Below, piece by piece: positions 11,519-20,209 of a stretch of 64,000 nt of DNA. The notes under the pieces were generated by a model, which worked only from the letters and a program-made list of their open reading frames with translations, was not told the origin of the DNA and did not search any database. The number at the start of each line of letters is the position of its first letter. Position 1 is the first letter of the stretch. Both the position numbers and the translations under genes were made by a program. The DNA is from an uncultured Pelagibacteraceae bacterium (GTDB taxonomy: Bacteria > Pseudomonadota > Alphaproteobacteria > Pelagibacterales > Pelagibacteraceae): positions 1 to 64,000 of the forward strand of contig CACGIZ010000002.1 of assembly GCA_902573235.1 (NCBI GenBank), written 5' to 3'.

Positions 11519-11865
11519 ATGATTAGCTTTTCTTTTGGTATTAGTTCTGACCACATTTTTTCAAGTTCATAAAATTTTCTTTTTTCAGGATGAAAAATAT
11601 GAACAATAAGATCGATTCCATCTACCAGTTTCCATTCAGTACTATCTTTACCTTCAATTTTGGACTCTCTAATACCATTATCTTTAAATTTTTCTAAAAC
11701 TTGTTCTGATAAAGATTGAATATGTCTTGACGAAGTTCCGCTAGCAATAATCATATAATCTGCCATTGAACTTTTATCCTTAAGATCGATGCTGATTATA
11801 TTTTGTGCTTTATTTAAATCTAAGGTGTTTATTATAATTTTTTTTAAATCTGAAATTTTATCCAT
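11515..11865 (-). CDS. rsfS: Ribosomal silencing factor RsfS
   Basis: Binds ribosomal protein L14 and blocks joining of ribosomal subunits when nutrients are low. The conserved core is KSSMADYMIIASGTSSRHI and WKLVDGIDLIVHIFHPEKR, with FYELEKMWS at the end. At 116 aa it is typical. It is located 17 bases after nadD, the usual partner of rsfS in bacteria, and overlaps ctpA by four bases. Confidence 0.93.
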   Translation of the reverse strand: MDKISDLKKIIINTLDLNKAQNIISIDLKDKSSMADYMIIASGTSSRHIQSLSEQVLEKFKDNGIRESKIEGKDSTEWKLVDGIDLIVHIFHPEKRKFYELEKMWSELIPKEKLII

Positions 11866-11882
11866 TGATTACTTTAAGATTA

Positions 11883-12404
11883 TCAAATTTTTCTTAATTG
11901 AGAAGAAGAAATGTTGACTTTTTTGAACTTTATAAACTCTAAATTTTTTTTACCCAATCTTTTAAATGCTATTGAATTTAAACATCTTTTTTTATATCCG
12001 TGACGGTCAAAAACTATTATTTTACATTTCTGTGAGATAGTTTTCCATTGATGCCATTTATGAAAGTTAATTAGATTATCAGCACCCATCAGGAAATAAA
12101 TTTCATTTTTTTTCTTTTTATAAAGATAATTTACCAAATCAATTGTGCGATTTGATTTCAGTTTATTTTCATAAAATTTTATTTCAATAAAATTTATTTT
12201 TTGAATAATTTTTTTACAATAATCGACTCTTTCCTTAAGACCAGAAATGCTTTTTTTCTTAAAAGGATTTTTTTTGGTAATTGCCCATATTACTTTTTTA
12301 AGATTGAATTTTTTTACCGCTTCTTTAGATATTGATAAGTGACCTTTGTGAGGTGGATCAAATGTACCACCCAAAATTCCAATTTTATTTTTTTTTAATC
12401 TCAA
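11883..12404 (-). CDS. nadD: Nicotinate-nucleotide adenylyltransferase, short at the C-terminus
   Basis: Adenylates nicotinate mononucleotide in NAD biosynthesis. The nucleotidyltransferase motif GGTFDPPHKGHLSI is at the N-terminus, and MGADNLINFHKWHQWK is the usual substrate-binding block. The protein stops right after the ISSSQLRKI motif at 173 aa. Most NadD proteins continue some 20-30 residues further into a helix ending near YI..LY. The gene is otherwise intact, and only 17 bases separate it from rsfS, so the shortening looks natural rather than a frameshift. Confidence 0.88.
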   Translation of the reverse strand: MRLKKNKIGILGGTFDPPHKGHLSISKEAVKKFNLKKVIWAITKKNPFKKKSISGLKERVDYCKKIIQKINFIEIKFYENKLKSNRTIDLVNYLYKKKKNEIYFLMGADNLINFHKWHQWKTISQKCKIIVFDRHGYKKRCLNSIAFKRLGKKNLEFIKFKKVNISSSQLRKI

Positions 12405-12405
12405 A

Positions 12406-13656
12406 TTATTTCCTTATTATACCTTTGCTAGTAATTTGATATTTATATGAAACCAATTGATTTAAACCGACAGGACCACGTGGTGGCAAAACATTTGTAG
12501 AAATCCCCACTTCTCCACCAAATCCAAATTCACCACCATCTGCAAATTGAGTTGAGGTATTATGCATTGCAATAGAACTTTTAACATTATTTAAAAATTT
12601 TTTTGCTGATTTTTTGTTTTGTGTAATTATGCAATCTGTATGCATGGTTCCATATTTATTTATATGATAAATCGCTTCATCAAGATTTTTTACTGATTTT
12701 ACTGAAACTATTGGTGCTAAATATTCCTTTGACCAATCCTTAATAGAAGCTTTTTTTATTTTATTATTGTAGTTTTTTCTTATTTTATTATCACCAATAA
12801 TTTTACAACCATTATTTTCCAAATTCTTTAAAATTTTATTTCCAATTTTTTTTACTATCTTTTCATGCAAAAGTATCGTCTCCGTTGCACCACAAATTGC
12901 AGTATTTCTTAATTTGGCATTAAGAATAATTTTTTTTGCGATTTTGGGATCTGCATCTTTATCAATATACGAATGACAAATGCCCTCTAAATGACCAATA
13001 GTAGGAACATTGGAAAGGTTTTGAACTTTCTTAACTAAATTTTTTCCACCACGTGGTATAATCACATCAATAAATTTATTCATACCAGTTAGTAAAAAAT
13101 CCACAGCTTTTCTGTTTTTAATATTTATAAATTGAACAAAATTTTCATCTACACCATTTTTTTTTAGCGATTTCCTAAATAACTTTGAAAGAATTGAATT
13201 AGAGTAAAATGCTTCAGTACCACCTCTCAATATTACTGAATTTCCAGATTTAAAACATAATGAAGCTACATCAGATGTAACATTTGGTCTGCTTTCATAA
13301 ATGACTCCTATAACACCAATAGGTATAGATATTTTTGAAATATTCAAACCACTAGGTCTTTTCCATTTTTCTAAAATTTTATTAGTTGGGTCTTTTAATT
13401 TTATAATCTTTTTTATAGCACTTGTTATAATTGAAATTTTTTTATCATCTAAAAGAAGTCTTTGAATTAGATTTTTTTTTACTTTTTTCTTGATTGCATT
13501 TTTAATATCTTTTTTATTTTCATTGATTATCAACTTTCTATTTTTATTTATAAGATAATAATAATCATTTAAGATTTTATCTTTTTTTTTGGAGCTTAAT
13601 TTTTGAATAAAAGCCTTTTTCGATTTTTTTCCAATATTTATTAATAATTTTTTCAT
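12406..13656 (-). CDS. proA: Gamma-glutamyl phosphate reductase
   Basis: NADPH-dependent reductase for the second step of proline synthesis from glutamate. The substrate and nucleotide sites appear in YESRPNVTSDVASLCFKSG and VIPRGGKNLV; the catalytic cysteine is in the segment LRNTAICGATET. The C-terminus HNTSTQFADGGEFGFGGEVG is diagnostic. At 416 aa it is full length. Its start overlaps the proB stop by one base (TAATG), and nadD follows after one base. Confidence 0.96.
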   Translation of the reverse strand: MKKLLINIGKKSKKAFIQKLSSKKKDKILNDYYYLINKNRKLIINENKKDIKNAIKKKVKKNLIQRLLLDDKKISIITSAIKKIIKLKDPTNKILEKWKRPSGLNISKISIPIGVIGVIYESRPNVTSDVASLCFKSGNSVILRGGTEAFYSNSILSKLFRKSLKKNGVDENFVQFINIKNRKAVDFLLTGMNKFIDVIIPRGGKNLVKKVQNLSNVPTIGHLEGICHSYIDKDADPKIAKKIILNAKLRNTAICGATETILLHEKIVKKIGNKILKNLENNGCKIIGDNKIRKNYNNKIKKASIKDWSKEYLAPIVSVKSVKNLDEAIYHINKYGTMHTDCIITQNKKSAKKFLNNVKSSIAMHNTSTQFADGGEFGFGGEVGISTNVLPPRGPVGLNQLVSYKYQITSKGIIRK

Positions 13657-14762
13657 TAGATTTTTACCATATCATCTTTGTGTACTACTTCAGATTTTGA
13701 AATATAACCAAGTATTTTTTCTATCTCATTTGAATGACATCCTAAGATTTTGACTATTTCTTCAGATGAAAAAGAGCTTAAACCTCGAGCAAATTCATTA
13801 CGTTTTGTATCTAAGATTTTTATATGATCACCTTTATTAAATTTTCCAGTTACCTTTTTAATTCCAGCAGCTAATAAACTTTTTCCATTTAAAAGAGCTT
13901 TTTTTGCACCATCATCTATAACTAGTTCACCTTTTGGAGAAATGGAACTTATTATCCATTTTTTTCTGGCATGCAATTTTGATATTTTTGAGACAAACAA
14001 AGTACAATTATTTTTTTTTTCTATTTGGTTAATAGGATTTAAATATAATCCATTAGCAATTATCATATTACAACCTGATAAGTTGCAAATTTTTGCTGCT
14101 TCAATTTTAGTATTCATTCCCCCTTTTCCAAATTCTGTAATACCCTTCAAGTTAATATTCTTCATTTCCTTTTCTAAATTATCAATTTTTTTTATTAATT
14201 TTGCATCTTTAAATATTTTTGGATTTTTTGTGAAAAGACCATCTACATCAGATAATAATATCAAAGTATCAGCATTAGTAATTTGAGCTACGCGAGAAGC
14301 TAATCTATCATTATCACCATACTTAATCTCTGAGGTGGCAATAGTGTCATTTTCATTTACTATTGGTATATAATCAAGTTCAAATAAATTCTCAAAAGTT
14401 CTTTTTGCATTTATTGATCTTCTTCTTTCTTCAGTATCATCCAATGTTAATAAGATTTGAGAAATATTTAGTTTGAATTTTGAAAATGTTTGTGAAAATA
14501 AATTCATCAATTCTATTTGACCAACAGATGCTATAGCTTGACTTTTGTCTAGCTTTAGACCTTTTTTTTGGTAATTCATTTTTTTACAGCCAAGAGCTAT
14601 AGCACCAGAGCTAACAATGATTACTTTCTTATTTTTAGATCTTAATCTTTTAATATCCCTAGCAAAGGTTGATAACCACTTTTTTCTAATTTTTCTCTCA
14701 TTGTCAACCAGTAGAGATGATCCAATTTTTACTACAATTATTTTTGAATTTTTAAGATACAT
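13656..14762 (-). CDS. proB: Glutamate 5-kinase with PUA domain
   Basis: First enzyme of proline biosynthesis. The amino acid kinase domain opens with KIVVKIGSSLL-like residues and carries IIVSSGAIALG and PIVNENDTIA, with YGDNDRLASRVAQ further on. A C-terminal PUA domain (about residues 275-355) is recognisable from GELVIDDGAKKALL. At 368 aa it has the full two-domain length. It overlaps obgE by 11 bases. Confidence 0.96.
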   Translation of the reverse strand: MYLKNSKIIVVKIGSSLLVDNERKIRKKWLSTFARDIKRLRSKNKKVIIVSSGAIALGCKKMNYQKKGLKLDKSQAIASVGQIELMNLFSQTFSKFKLNISQILLTLDDTEERRRSINAKRTFENLFELDYIPIVNENDTIATSEIKYGDNDRLASRVAQITNADTLILLSDVDGLFTKNPKIFKDAKLIKKIDNLEKEMKNINLKGITEFGKGGMNTKIEAAKICNLSGCNMIIANGLYLNPINQIEKKNNCTLFVSKISKLHARKKWIISSISPKGELVIDDGAKKALLNGKSLLAAGIKKVTGKFNKGDHIKILDTKRNEFARGLSSFSSEEIVKILGCHSNEIEKILGYISKSEVVHKDDMVKI

Positions 14763-15735
14763 AAGATATTAATTTTGCCTTAATTTTTGATAATGTTTTT
14801 TTCTTTAATGTAGACAAAGTGATTACCTCTGATTTAGTTTTTTTCGAAAAATTTTTTACAATATCTTTTACTTTTTTTTCATCAATTAAATCTGTTTTAT
14901 TTAAAACGATTAATTCTTTTTTTTTTGAAAGTTTTGTGCTGTAATTTTTTAATTCAGTTTTGACTTGATCATAACTTTTTTTAATATCATTATTTGTTAT
15001 ATCAATCATATGTAAAAGAGATTTACATCTTTCAATATGCTTTAAAAATTGTATTCCTAGACCCGTACCCTTATGTGCTCCTTCTATTAAACCAGGTATA
15101 TCTGCTATAGTAACTTCTTTGTCATCATAATTTGCAACACCGAGATTAGGATTTAAAGTAGTAAATTGATAATTTGCAATTTTAGGATTTGCATTGGTAA
15201 TTGCTGCTAGCAAACTTGATTTTCCTGCATTTGGCAGTCCAATTATTCCAATATCAGCAATTGTTTTTAATTGAAGCCAAATGGTAAATTCTTCTCCAAC
15301 TGTTCCTTTTGTAAATTTTCTTGGCGCTCGGTTTGTTGAACTTTTAAACCTTGTATTTCCAAGACCGCCTTTGCCCCCGGTAGCAGCTACAAATTCTTCT
15401 CCAATTTTAATAAAATCATAAATTAGTGTTTTGTTATCTTCTTCAAATACTTGTGTTCCTAAAGGAACTTTAATTATTAAATCATCTCCACTTTTTCCTG
15501 TACGATTTTGACCTGAACCATTGTCTCCCCTTTTTGCTTTGTGATGTTGTTGGTATCTAAAATCAATTAAGGTGTTAAGATTTCTTTCAGCTTTTAATAT
15601 TATTGAACCACCATTTCCACCATCACCGCCGTCTGGTCCACCAAATTCAATAAATTTCTCTCTTCTAAAACTAGGAGAACCGTCACCACCGTTACCAGCT
15701 TTAATATAAATTTTTACTTGATCTAAGAATTTCAT
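14752..15735 (-). CDS. obgE: GTPase Obg/CgtA
   Basis: Essential GTPase that assists 50S ribosome assembly and links it to growth control. The glycine-rich Obg fold (residues 1-158) includes FGGPDGGDGGNGGS. The G domain carries the P-loop GLPNAGKS at 166-173, DIPGL and NKTDLID. At 327 aa the protein ends with the G domain, so the optional C-terminal OCT domain is absent. It follows rplU and rpmA, a gene order widely conserved in bacteria. Confidence 0.96.
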   Translation of the reverse strand: MKFLDQVKIYIKAGNGGDGSPSFRREKFIEFGGPDGGDGGNGGSIILKAERNLNTLIDFRYQQHHKAKRGDNGSGQNRTGKSGDDLIIKVPLGTQVFEEDNKTLIYDFIKIGEEFVAATGGKGGLGNTRFKSSTNRAPRKFTKGTVGEEFTIWLQLKTIADIGIIGLPNAGKSSLLAAITNANPKIANYQFTTLNPNLGVANYDDKEVTIADIPGLIEGAHKGTGLGIQFLKHIERCKSLLHMIDITNNDIKKSYDQVKTELKNYSTKLSKKKELIVLNKTDLIDEKKVKDIVKNFSKKTKSEVITLSTLKKKTLSKIKAKLISYVS

Positions 15736-15737
15736 AA

Positions 15738-15759
15738 TACAACGCTATTTTTAGTTGTA
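15738..15759 (-). repeat. Inverted repeat between rpmA and obgE
   Basis: TACAAC (15738-15743) and GTTGTA (15754-15759) are perfect 6-base arms with a 10-base loop. They fill most of the 27-base space between rpmA and obgE. There is no U-tract, so a processing or attenuation hairpin is more likely than a full terminator. Chance cannot be excluded. Confidence 0.35.
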
Positions 15760-15762
15760 CTA

Positions 15763-16017
15763 TTAATTGGGTTTTACTGAAACAAATGTTCTATCTGATT
15801 TAGTTTTTTTAAAAACTACTTTGCCTTTAATCACTGAAAAAATAGAGTGATCTTTACCCATGCCTACATTTTCACCAGGAAATATTTTAGTTCCTCTTTG
15901 TCTCACAATAATGTTTCCAGGTATAACAGTTTCACCACCATATTTTTTTACACCAAGTCTTCTTCCGGCACTATCTCTTCCATTTCTAGATGATCCACCT
16001 GCTTTTTTAGTTGCCAT
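15763..16017 (-). CDS. rpmA: 50S ribosomal protein L27
   Basis: Large-subunit protein whose N-terminal tail reaches the peptidyl transferase centre. The family start [18 protein letters not shown] and the core [21 protein letters not shown] are present. At 84 aa it is standard. It begins at MATKKAG directly, so no N-terminal extension of the Firmicutes type needs cleaving. It lies 13 bases after rplU. Confidence 0.97.
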   Translation of the reverse strand: MATKKAGGSSRNGRDSAGRRLGVKKYGGETVIPGNIIVRQRGTKIFPGENVGMGKDHSIFSVIKGKVVFKKTKSDRTFVSVKPN

Positions 16018-16030
16018 ATTTTACTACCAA

Positions 16031-16429
16031 TTATTTATTTGCTTCTTTTTTAGGCTCTTCTTTTTTCGAAGGCTTTGTAATTTTTTCAGCTTCAGATAAA
16101 ACTTTACCATCTTTTGAAAAAATTTTGTTAATTCTTATCATTGAATACTGCTGTCTATGTCCGTTTTTTCTTCTTGAATTTTGTCTTCTTCTTTTCTTGA
16201 AAATTAAAACAGTTCTATTTTTACTATTTTTGATCAAATTTGCCTCAACCTTTGCACCTTGAACAGTTGGAGCTCCAACTTCAATTATCTTATCATCACC
16301 GTAAGCTAATATTTCTTTGAATTCTACTTTTGCGTCAGATTTTGTATTTGGTAATCTCTCAATTTTTAGAATTTCACCAGATCTAACTTTGTATTGTTTT
16401 CCACCTGTTTGTATAACTGCGTAAGACAT
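16031..16429 (-). CDS. rplU: 50S ribosomal protein L21
   Basis: Ribosomal protein binding 23S rRNA. The start is the ATG at 16429, giving the canonical N-terminus [15 protein letters not shown]; an upstream in-frame ATG at 16456 would precede the transcription start predicted below. The core runs to [17 protein letters not shown]. At 132 aa it is about 30 residues longer than the usual 103. The excess is a charged tail ([18 protein letters not shown]). It is the first gene of the long minus-strand run ending at rppH. Confidence 0.95.
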   Translation of the reverse strand: MSYAVIQTGGKQYKVRSGEILKIERLPNTKSDAKVEFKEILAYGDDKIIEVGAPTVQGAKVEANLIKNSKNRTVLIFKKRRRQNSRRKNGHRQQYSMIRINKIFSKDGKVLSEAEKITKPSKKEEPKKEANK

Positions 16430-16454
16430 ATAATTTTGTAAATTTAATAAACGC

Positions 16455-16482
16455 AATATAGTGTGAGAGATACTATAGTCAA
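16455..16482 (-). promoter_or_regulatory. Sigma70-type promoter of the rplU operon with overlapping dyad
   Basis: On the minus strand TTGACT (16482-16477) is followed after 16 bases by TATATT (16460-16455). This places the transcript start near 16448, about 20 bases before the rplU ATG. An inverted repeat TATAGT (16457-16462) / ACTATA (16472-16477) overlaps the spacer and -10, a possible repressor site. This is one of the clearest promoters in the window. Confidence 0.7.
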
Positions 16483-16492
16483 GTTTTATAAG

Positions 16493-17212
16493 TTAAAAAT
16501 TATCCTTTAAATCTCTCAATTTTGAAAAGCTTTCTAAATCTTTAGCTTTTAGAAATATATTACATTCTATTTCATCTGCTAAAATTGTAGGGATACTTGG
16601 TAAGTTATTCTCTCGTTGTTTTTTTATTTTTTTAATCTTTTCTATTAATTTAAGATTAGTAGAGTCGTTTGCCAAGCAAAAATTTCCATTTTGTAATGTA
16701 TATTCATGTCCACAATAAATTTCAGTATCTTTAGGAAGTTCTTTGATTTTATTTAGTGAATTATACATTTGTTCGTATGTGCCCTCAAAAATTCTTCCAC
16801 ATCCTAAAGAAAACAATGTATCGCCAGTAAAAATTTTTTTTTCTTTAAAAAAATGAAAAGCTATATGACCTGTTGTATGACCTGGAATATGATAGATTTT
16901 TGCCTCAAAATTTTCCTCCTTCCAAATTTGATTATTTTCTACAAGTACGTCAATTTCAGGAATTCGATCTTTATCATTTTTAAAACCAACTACTTTTGAA
17001 TTATATTTTTTCTTTAATTTTTGATTTCCACCAACATGGTCGTAATGATGATGAGTGTTTAAAATGTATTTCAAGTTTAATTGATTTTTTTCAATTATTT
17101 CAATAACTGGTCCAGATTCACTTGGGTCAATAATACATGCATTTTTTTTATTTCTATCAAATATTAAGTACGAGTAATTGTCATTTAAACAAGGGATTAT
17201 TTTTACTTCCAT
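16493..17212 (-). CDS. gloB: Hydroxyacylglutathione hydrolase (glyoxalase II)
   Basis: Metallo-beta-lactamase fold enzyme that hydrolyses S-lactoylglutathione after glyoxalase I in methylglyoxal detoxification. The binuclear metal motif is NTHHHYDHVGGN, with further ligands in IPGHTTGHIAF, FTGDTLFSLGCGR and YCGHEYTLQN. At 239 aa it is slightly shorter than the roughly 250 aa of most GloB proteins. It lies one base downstream of metW, an association common in alphaproteobacteria. Confidence 0.94.
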   Translation of the reverse strand: MEVKIIPCLNDNYSYLIFDRNKKNACIIDPSESGPVIEIIEKNQLNLKYILNTHHHYDHVGGNQKLKKKYNSKVVGFKNDKDRIPEIDVLVENNQIWKEENFEAKIYHIPGHTTGHIAFHFFKEKKIFTGDTLFSLGCGRIFEGTYEQMYNSLNKIKELPKDTEIYCGHEYTLQNGNFCLANDSTNLKLIEKIKKIKKQRENNLPSIPTILADEIECNIFLKAKDLESFSKLRDLKDNF

Positions 17213-17213
17213 G

Positions 17214-17810
17214 TTAACTTTCTATTAAAAAAATACCTAGATTTGAACTCAAATTTTTCATATTGAGATTAGAATTAGTAATAAATGATTGTTGGTCACT
17301 TTTGAGAGCAATAGATTTTGATAGTTTAAAATTTTTGGTTTTACTAAAATTAACAAAATCCTTTATTGTGCAAAGATGTATGTTTGCAGTATTATACCAT
17401 TCATCTGGAAGTGTCTTTGTTACAGGCATTGTGCCTTTTAACAAAAGATGTAAACCAATTTTCCAATAACCAAAATTTGGTATTGTGACAATTGCTTGTT
17501 TTCCGATCCTTAAGAGTTCATTGATCACCTTTTCGGGATTAAGAAAAGCCTGCAAAGTTTGACTTAAAATTACATAGTCAAATGACTTATTTGGAAATTG
17601 TTTTAAATCATCCTCTGCATTACCTTCAATAATTGTTAATCCTTTGGCGATACAATTTTGAACTTTAGCTTTTGAAATTTCTATTCCTCTAATGTTTACT
17701 TTTTTTTCTTTGATAAGGAATTCCATTAAAATACCATCACCACAACCAACATCAAGCACTTGAGAATTTTTATTTATTAAATCTGATATAATTTTAAATT
17801 CTGGTTTCAT
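17214..17810 (-). CDS. metW: Methionine biosynthesis protein MetW
   Basis: SAM-dependent methyltransferase-fold protein that accompanies MetX and is thought to support or regulate its acyltransferase activity. The SAM-binding loop QVLDVGCGDGILMEFL opens the protein, and FDYVILSQTLQAF and VTIPNFGYWKIGLHLL are typical of MetW. At 198 aa it is of normal length. It is separated from metX by two bases and so is under the same riboswitch. Confidence 0.94.
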   Translation of the reverse strand: MKPEFKIISDLINKNSQVLDVGCGDGILMEFLIKEKKVNIRGIEISKAKVQNCIAKGLTIIEGNAEDDLKQFPNKSFDYVILSQTLQAFLNPEKVINELLRIGKQAIVTIPNFGYWKIGLHLLLKGTMPVTKTLPDEWYNTANIHLCTIKDFVNFSKTKNFKLSKSIALKSDQQSFITNSNLNMKNLSSNLGIFLIES

Positions 17811-17812
17811 AT

Positions 17813-18931
17813 TTATTTCTCTAAAAATGACTTATCTAAAAAATTTTTAAGAGCTTTTAAAAAATCTGGAACATCTAACAAAAAGGAGTCGTGCCCTTTA
17901 TCAGATTTAATCTCCACAAATCCCACATTTACTCCAATGGCATTTAATGCAATAACTATATCTTTATTTTCTTGTGTTGGATAAAGCCAATCTGATGTAA
18001 ATGATATTATAAAAAATTTTGCTTTGGTATTTTTGAAGGCATTTGATAGGTTACCATTATTTTGTTTTACTAAATCAAAATAATCCATTGCTCTGGTAAT
18101 ATATAAGTAGCTGTTAGCATCAAATCGATCTACAAATACTGATCCTTGGTACCTTAAATAACTTTCGATTTGAAAGTCAGCGTCAAATCCAAATTTTAAA
18201 TCATCTCTTTCTTGAAGTTTTCTTCCAAATTTTTCTTGAAGACCTTTTTTTGACAAATAAGTTATATGTGCAGCCATTCTAGCGACTGCTAAACCCTTAT
18301 CTGGAATAGTATTTTTAGATGAATATTCACCATCTTGCCACTTGTGGTCAGCTGCTATTGCCTGTCTTCCAAGTTCATTGAATGCAATATTTTGTGCTGA
18401 ATGACTAGAGGTGCAAGCTATAGGAACTGCAGTTTTAGTTTTATCAGGATAGTTACTCACAAATTGTAAAACTTGCATTCCACCCATTGATCCTCCAACA
18501 ACTGAGAAAAGTTTTTTGATACCAAAGTGATCTAACAAATTTACTTGTGCATTTACCATATCATTAATAGTTATTACTGGAAAATCAGTACCGTATATTT
18601 TTTTAGTCTCAGGATTTTGATGACTAGGTCCAAAAGAACCCATACAACCTCCAATAACATTTGCACAAATTACAAAATATTTTTCTGTATCAATTGATTT
18701 TCCAGGACCTACCGCATAACTCCACCAACCATCTTTGTTAGTTACAGGATTAACTCCAGTAACAAACTGATCTCCCGTTAAAGCATGAAAAACTAAAATT
18801 GCATTATCTTTATCATCATTTAATGAACCATATGTTTCGTAAGCAAGAGGAAAATTATTAATCGTTTTACCACAATCTAATTTAAGTGGCTTATCAATGG
18901 TGATTGTTTTTATATTTTCTTTAACATTCAT
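17813..18931 (-). CDS. metX: Homoserine O-acyltransferase MetX
   Basis: Alpha/beta hydrolase that acylates homoserine (with acetyl- or succinyl-CoA) in methionine synthesis. The nucleophile is S148 in VVGGSMGGMQVL, and the catalytic histidine lies near the end in DKGHDSFLLD. NWWSY-like and GGCMGSFGPSH blocks are also typical. At 372 aa it is complete. Acyl specificity cannot be decided by eye, because the family contains both types. It is preceded by a SAM-II riboswitch, consistent with feedback by SAM, and is co-transcribed with metW. Confidence 0.95.
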   Translation of the reverse strand: MNVKENIKTITIDKPLKLDCGKTINNFPLAYETYGSLNDDKDNAILVFHALTGDQFVTGVNPVTNKDGWWSYAVGPGKSIDTEKYFVICANVIGGCMGSFGPSHQNPETKKIYGTDFPVITINDMVNAQVNLLDHFGIKKLFSVVGGSMGGMQVLQFVSNYPDKTKTAVPIACTSSHSAQNIAFNELGRQAIAADHKWQDGEYSSKNTIPDKGLAVARMAAHITYLSKKGLQEKFGRKLQERDDLKFGFDADFQIESYLRYQGSVFVDRFDANSYLYITRAMDYFDLVKQNNGNLSNAFKNTKAKFFIISFTSDWLYPTQENKDIVIALNAIGVNVGFVEIKSDKGHDSFLLDVPDFLKALKNFLDKSFLEK

Positions 18932-18966
18932 AATTTAAGCAGATTTTTGAATTGTGAGAAAAAAAA

Positions 18967-19017
18967 CTTATTTAGCGGTTTTTTTAAAGCGCTCGCAATT
19001 CAGTTAAATCAGCGCAG
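18967..19017 (-). ncRNA. SAM-II (SAM-alpha) riboswitch upstream of metX
   Basis: The minus strand reads GCGCTGATTTAACTGAATTG, then CGAGCGC, an A-rich strand, and CCGCTAAATAAG. This matches the SAM-II consensus (GCGCTGATTTAACC...TTGC.AGCGC...GCTAAA) closely. The P1 stem is GCGCT (19015-19011) with AGCGC (18993-18989); the 3' GCTAAA block at 18976-18971 is the pseudoknot partner region. It binds S-adenosylmethionine and should repress metX-metW. Eight U residues (18966-18959) follow at once, and the metX ATG is a further 27 bases on. Confidence 0.9.
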
Positions 19018-19021
19018 AATT

Positions 19022-19050
19022 TTTGTACAAGATGTTATTTAGTATGTCAA
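19022..19050 (-). promoter_or_regulatory. Sigma70-type promoter of metX
   Basis: On the minus strand a perfect TTGACA (19050-19045) is followed after 17 bases by TACAAA (19027-19022). The transcript would start near 19015, exactly at the first stem base of the SAM-II aptamer, so the leader is essentially the riboswitch. The position relative to the aptamer supports the call. Confidence 0.7.
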
Positions 19051-19123
19051 ATTTAAAAAATTTATTCACTAATACTATATAAAAAATTGTTATTTTAATT
19101 ATAAAGAGCTTAAAATTTAAAAA

Positions 19124-20209
19124 ATGACAGCTATAAGATTTAAAAAATTCAATGTTGATACTTACAAACCCGGAAGGTCTAGTATCAGAAATATAAAGAA
19201 AGTTGTAAAACTCTCAGCAAACGAATCTGCTTTGGGAGTAAGCTCTAAGGTTAAGAAAATTATATCTAAAAAGAATTTGAGCTTTTTTAGATATCCAGAT
19301 CCAAAATCAAAAAAATTAAGAATAGAAATATCTAAAAAATTCAAGTGTGATATGGAAAGGATTATTTGTGGGTCAGGATCTGATGAGGTAATTCAGATGC
19401 TTTGTCAATTATTTCTTAAGCCCAAAGATGAAGTAATCGTTCCTCAATTTAGTTTTTTGATGTACAGAATTTATGCAAAAATTGTTGGTGCGAATGTTAT
19501 ATTTGCCAAAGAAAAAAAATTTAAAATTTCAGTAACAGAAATAATCAAAAAAGTAACAAAAAAAACTAAGATAGTTTTTATAGCAAATCCAAATAATCCA
19601 ACTGGTACTTTTTTAACTAAAAATGAACTTATTGAATTAAGAAAAAAATTAAAAAAAAATGTCTTGCTAGTAATTGATGATGCTTATTTTGAATATATGA
19701 AAAACTTAAATTACGTGTCCGGTTTAGATTTATTCAGGAATAGAGAAAATGTTTTTATATTAAGAACATTCTCAAAAATTTACGGCTTATCATCATTAAG
19801 AATTGGATGGGGATACGGGGCTAAAAAAATTATTGATGCTTTAAATATTATTAAGCCACCATTTAATGTAAATGAAGTAGCCCAAAAAGCTGCTGTAGAA
19901 TCTCTTAAAGATGATAAATTTATATTACGTTCTGTTAAACATAATAATTTTTACGCGAGAAAATTAAAATTTTTTTTACAAAAATATGGTATTACATCTA
20001 ATGAGGTTTCTGCTAATTTTTTACTATTAAATTTTGAAAAATGTAAATTTAACGCTAAGAATTTTAATAATAAATTAAAAAGCAAAGGTATTATTTTGAG
20101 ATCTACAGAAGAGGGTTACAAAATTAAAAACATGTTACGATTATCAATTGGATCAGCAAAAGATAATTCAAGATTTATGACTGTAGTAAAAAGTATATTT
20201 AATAAATGA
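19124..20209 (+). CDS. hisC: Histidinol-phosphate / aromatic aminotransferase HisC
   Basis: PLP-dependent aminotransferase of fold type I. Conserved parts are KLSANESALG near the N-terminus, FRYPDP, CGSGSDEVIQ, NPNNPTG, and the PLP-lysine block RTFSKIYGLSSLRIGWGYG. At 361 aa it is full length. Its tight coupling to tyrC (4-base ATGA overlap) suggests that it also, or mainly, transaminates aromatic keto acids for tyrosine and phenylalanine. It is divergent from metX, as in other alphaproteobacteria. Substrate choice is inference. Confidence 0.88.
   Translation: MTAIRFKKFNVDTYKPGRSSIRNIKKVVKLSANESALGVSSKVKKIISKKNLSFFRYPDPKSKKLRIEISKKFKCDMERIICGSGSDEVIQMLCQLFLKPKDEVIVPQFSFLMYRIYAKIVGANVIFAKEKKFKISVTEIIKKVTKKTKIVFIANPNNPTGTFLTKNELIELRKKLKKNVLLVIDDAYFEYMKNLNYVSGLDLFRNRENVFILRTFSKIYGLSSLRIGWGYGAKKIIDALNIIKPPFNVNEVAQKAAVESLKDDKFILRSVKHNNFYARKLKFFLQKYGITSNEVSANFLLLNFEKCKFNAKNFNNKLKSKGIILRSTEEGYKIKNMLRLSIGSAKDNSRFMTVVKSIFNK

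Noticed and set aside
19051-19123. A tRNA or second riboswitch in the metX-hisC spacer
   Set aside because: No cloverleaf or T-loop sequence is present, and the remaining part is plain AT-rich DNA apart from the metX promoter and the SAM-II element.
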